Shown here: piece by piece, positions 60,592-64,000 of the stretch
How positions within the stretch are numbered: the stretch's first letter is position 1
Layout of the letters: each line of letters opens with the position of its first letter
Assembly (NCBI RefSeq): GCF_051020975.1
Contig: NW_027478160.1
Coordinates: 1,076,001-1,140,000, forward strand
Source of the DNA: Osmia lignaria lignaria
Taxonomy: Eukaryota; Arthropoda; Insecta; Hymenoptera; Megachilidae
Reading direction: 5' to 3'
DNA length: 64,000 bases
Position numbers and translations under genes: made by a program
The notes under the pieces: generated by a model
Databases searched by the model: none
What the model was told of the DNA's origin: nothing
The model's input: the letters and a program-made list of their open reading frames with translations, nothing else

Positions 60592-61545
60592 TCCAGCTTA
60601 GCTGTGCAGAAGAAGAACAACAAGAAGAAGAAATATCTCGAAATATGTCCGTCAGGCCCCTTCCCTTGAGATGTATCTGCAAATATCTCGGAAACGAAGC
60701 GAGCTATGGCAAAATGTTAAGAGACCTTTTTTGTAGAGAATTATGTTTCCTACTTTTTCCGTTCTATGATATTTTTTGATCAGATGCGTAGTTCTCGAGA
60801 TATATCAAGATATTTAAAAGTTCCGAAGCCGCACCAACATAATAGAGATACAGAAACACCGTGGCCCCTTTCTTTGAGATAACTCTGCACTATAGCGAGC
60901 TGCAAATGCCACTTCCAGCTTAGCTGTGCAGAAGAAGAACAACAAGAAGAAGAAATATCTCGAAATATGTCCGTCAGGCCCCTTCCCTTGAGATAAATCT
61001 GCAAATATCTCGGAAACGAAGCGAGCTATGGCAAAATGTTAGGAGACCTTTTTTGTAGAGAATTAAGTTTCCTACTTTTTATGTTCTATGATATTTTTTG
61101 ATGAGATGCGTAGTTCTCGAGATATATCAAGATATTTAAAAGTTCCGAAGCCGCACCAACATAATAGAGATACAGAAACACCGTGGCCCCTTTCTTTGAG
61201 ATAACTCTGCACTATTGCGAGCTGCAAATGCCACTTCCAGCTTAGCTGTGTAGAAGAAGAACAACACGAAGAAGAAATATCTCGAAATATGTCCGTCAGG
61301 CCCCTTCCCTTGAGATAAATCTGCAAATATCTCGGAAACGAAGCGAGCTATGGCAAAATGTTAAGAGACCTTTTTTGTAGAGAATTAAGTTTCCTACTTT
61401 TTATGTTCTATGATATTTTTTGATCAGATGCGTACTTCTCGAGATATATCAAGATATTTAAAAGTTCCGAAGCCGCACCAACATAATAGAGATACAGAAA
61501 CACCGTGGCCCCTTTCTTTGAGATAACTCTGCACTATTGCGAGCT
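60592..61545. repeat. Higher-order block G, copy 1
   Basis: Positions 60592-61545 match 62202-63155 at an offset of five monomers (1610 bp). Shared variants are cctactttttccg, tatagcg, gttaggagacc, gtgtagaag, aacacgaag and cgtacttctcg. One difference noticed is gatgagatg near 61102 against gatcagatg. Confidence 0.84.
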
Positions 61546-61623
61546 GGAAATGCCACTTCCAGTTTAGCTGTGCAGAAGAAGAACAACAAGAAGAAGAAAT
61601 ATCTCGAAATATGTCCGTCAGGG

Positions 61624-62317
61624 CCCTTCCCTTGAGATAAATCTGCAAATATCTCGGAAACGAAGCGAGCTATGGCAAAATGTTAAGAGACCTTTTTTGT
61701 AGACAATTAAGTTTCCTACTTTTTATGTTCTATGATATTTTTTGATCCGATGCGTAGTTCTCGAGATATATCAAGATATTTAAAAGTTCCGAAGCCGCAC
61801 CAACATAATAGAGATACAGAAACACCGTTGCCCCCTTCTTTGAGATAACTCTGCACTATTGCGAGCTGCAAATGCCACTTCCAGCTTAGCTGTGCAGAAG
61901 AAGAACAACAAGAAGAAGAAATATCTCGAAATATGTCCGTCAGGCCCCTTCCCTTGAGATAAATCTGCAAATATCTCGGAAACGAAGCGAGCTATGGCAA
62001 AACGTTAAGAGACCTTTTTTGTAGAGAATTAAGTTTCCTACTTTTTATGTTCTATGATATTTTTTGATCAGATGCGTAGTTCTCGAGATATATCAAGATA
62101 TTTAAAAGTTCCGAAGCCGCACCAACATAATAGAGATACAGAAACACCGTGGGCCCTTTCTTTGAGATAACTCTGCACTATTGCGAGCTGCCAATGCCAC
62201 TTCCAGCTTAGCTGTGCAGAAGAAGAACAACAAGAAGAAGAAATATCTCGAAATATGTCCGTCAGGCCCCTTCCCTTGAGATGTATCTGCAAATATCTCG
62301 GAAACGAAGCGAGCTAT
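61624..62317. repeat. Higher-order block F, copy 2
   Basis: This is the second copy of 59691-60384. Immediately after it the sequence continues as block G copy 2, skipping the left part of the 60457 monomer and its extra base. Confidence 0.85.
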
Positions 62318-63155
62318 GGCAAAATGTTAAGAGACCTTTTTTGTAGAGAATTATGTTTCCTACTTTTTCCGTTCTATGATATTTTTTGATCAGATGCGTA
62401 GTTCTCGAGATATATCAAGATATTTAAAAGTTCCGAAGCCGCACCAACATAATAGAGATACAGAAACACCGTGGCCCCTTTCTTTGAGATAACTCTGCAC
62501 TATAGCGAGCTGCAAATGCCACTTCCAGCTTAGCTGTGCAGAAGAAGAACAACAAGAAGAAGAAATATCTCGAAATATGTCCGTCAGGCCCCTTCCCTTG
62601 AGATAAATCTGCAAATATCTCGGAAACGAAGCGAGCTATGGCAAAATGTTAGGAGACCTTTTTTGTAGAGAATTAAGTTTCCTACTTTTTATGTTCTATG
62701 ATATTTTTTGATCAGATGCGTAGTTCTCGAGATATATCAAGATATTTAAAAGTTCCGAAGCCGCACCAACATAATAGAGATACAGAAACACCGTGGCCCC
62801 TTTCTTTGAGATAACTCTGCACTATTGCGAGCTGCAAATGCCACTTCCAGCTTAGCTGTGTAGAAGAAGAACAACACGAAGAAGAAATATCTCGAAATAT
62901 GTCCGTCAGGCCCCTTCCCTTGAGATAAATCTGCAAATATCTCGGAAACGAAGCGAGCTATGGCAAAATGTTAAGAGACCTTTTTTGTAGAGAATTAAGT
63001 TTCCTACTTTTTATGTTCTATGATATTTTTTGATCAGATGCGTACTTCTCGAGATATATCAAGATATTTAAAAGTTCCGAAGCCGCACCAACATAATAGA
63101 GATACAGAAACACCGTGGCCCCTTTCTTTGAGATAACTCTGCACTATTGCGAGCT
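62202..63155. repeat. Higher-order block G, copy 2
   Basis: This is the second copy of 60592-61545. To its right, units with cccgttccc, tttaatcag and gatgtatc follow the order seen at 51442-52050, so this region combines two earlier neighbourhoods. Confidence 0.84.
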
Positions 63156-64000
63156 GCAAATGCCACTTCCAGCTTAGCTGTGCAGAAGAAGAACAACAAG
63201 AAGAAGAAATATCTCGAAATATGTCCGTCAGGCCCGTTCCCTTGAGATAAATCTGCAAATATCTCGGAAACGAAGCGAGCTATGGCAAAATGTTAAGAGA
63301 CCTTTTTTGTAGAGAATTAAGTTTCCTACTTTTTCTGTTCTATGATATTATTTAATCAGATGCGTAGTTCTCGAGATATATCAAGATATTTAAAAGTTCC
63401 GAAGCCGCACCAACATAATAGAGATACAGAAACACCGTGGCCCCTTTCTTTGAGATAACTCTGCACTATAGCGAGCTGCAAATGCCACTTCCAGCTTAGC
63501 TGTGCAGAAGAAGAACAACAAGAAGAAGAAATATCTCGAAATATGTCCGTCAGGCCCCTTCCCTTGAGATGTATCTGCAAATATCTCGGAAACGAAGCGA
63601 GCTATGGCAAAATGTTAAGAGACCATTTTTGTAGAGAGTTATGTTTCCTACTTTTTATGTTCTATGATATTTTTTGATCAGATGCGTAGTTCTCGAGATA
63701 TATCAAGATATTTGAAAGTTCCGAAGCCGCACCAACATAATAGAGATACAGAAACACCGTGGCCCCTTTCTTTGAGATAACTCTGCACTATTGCGAGCTG
63801 GAAATCCCACTTCCAGTTTAGCTGTGCAGAAGAAGAACAACAAGAAGAAGAAATATCTCGAAATATGTCCGTCAGGCCCCTTCCCTTGAGATGTATCTGC
63901 AAATATCTCGGAAACGAAGCGAGCTATAGCAAAATGTTAAGAGACCTTTTTTGTAGAGAATTAAGTTTCCTACTTTTTATGTTCTATGATATTTTTTGAT
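63156..64000. repeat. Right edge of the array
   Basis: The last complete monomer is 63676-63997, with gaaagtt, the N centre with aaatcccac, gatgtatc and gctatagc. The window stops three bases into the next copy, so the array continues rightward. Confidence 0.9.

Larger units (their letters stand above)
1..64000. repeat. 322-bp satellite DNA array, about 199 monomers
   Basis: A single 322-bp unit repeats head to tail across the entire window without a break or inversion. The GATC near the monomer boundary recurs at 246, 568, 890, 1212 and so on to 63676, which is 197 periods less 4 bases. Monomer consensus is about 39% G+C by direct count. Most copies differ from consensus by only a few substitutions, and all length changes are single bases. 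Arrays of this size and uniformity are known from eukaryotic centromeric and pericentromeric heterochromatin. The monomer length is close to two nucleosome repeats of about 161 bp, which fits that setting but proves nothing. I do not recognise the family; an insect origin is a weak guess. Confidence 0.99.

Noticed and set aside
1..64000. CRISPR array, because of regular repetition
   Set aside because: There are no short repeats with unique spacers; the full 322 bp repeats and no cas-like gene is present.
1..64000. Coding tandem-repeat protein gene
   Set aside because: The period of 322 is not a multiple of three, and stops occur in all frames of every monomer (for example minus-strand TAG in gagctatgg), so no long frame can run through the array.

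Overview
The whole 64-kb window is one uninterrupted satellite DNA array. A monomer of 322 bp (about 39% G+C) is repeated head to tail in a single orientation, giving 198 complete copies from 246 to 63997, a partial copy at 1-245 and three bases of the next copy at 63998-64000. I found no unique sequence, transposon, tRNA, rRNA, telomeric repeat, CRISPR array or credible protein gene. Nearly every copy carries an open frame of about 74 codons on the minus strand, but it starts at TTG, has poly-Ser composition from a GAA/CAA tract, and recurs only because the DNA is repeated. I therefore annotate no CDS. Positions called 'monomer position' use the G of the GATC at 246 as position 1, an arbitrary phase.

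The array points to a eukaryotic genome, most plausibly pericentromeric or centromeric heterochromatin. The AT-rich monomer with many GAGATA/TATCTC words resembles insect satellites as I remember them, but that is a weak clue and the species cannot be named from this sequence.

Monomers differ by a few substitutions that group into modules. A boundary module (monomer positions 289 to 30 of the next copy) has states A (gatcagatgcg, ctcgag) and B (gatcagaagcg, ttcgag). A central module (116-142) has states R (tagtgcgagccgc), Q (attgcgagctgc or -tgt) and N (attgcgagctgg with agtttagc). A distal module (about 200-220) has states gataaatc, gatatatc, gatgtatc and gttcctttgagctgaatc. The modules are shuffled between copies, so monomers are mosaics.

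Layout. 1-9260: A/B mosaic with several 0.5-1.4-kb repeated blocks. 9261-11705: dimeric variants. 11706-14756 and 24262-26990: two copies of one multi-monomer block, the second shorter by one monomer. 14757-24261: nested trimer, dimer and larger duplications. 26991-30192: mixed monomers with a recurring marker copy. 30193-32888 and 33091-35786: two nearly identical 2.7-kb copies. 35787-42744: mostly A-type, alternating N and gtgacccc monomers. 42745-44354: an island of five unusually divergent monomers. 45549-50440: a 7-8-monomer higher-order repeat. 53681-59474: a perfect-looking 3-monomer tandem followed by 5- and 7-monomer units. 59475-64000: overlapping 5-6-monomer duplications. B-type boundaries are common at the left (14 of about 31 monomers in the first 10 kb) and absent after 50.4 kb.

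Only twelve length changes exist in about 199 monomers, all of one base, and several are shared by descent. This is a record of unequal exchange and conversion rather than of genes working together. All comparisons were made by eye; block limits are good to about one informative site.
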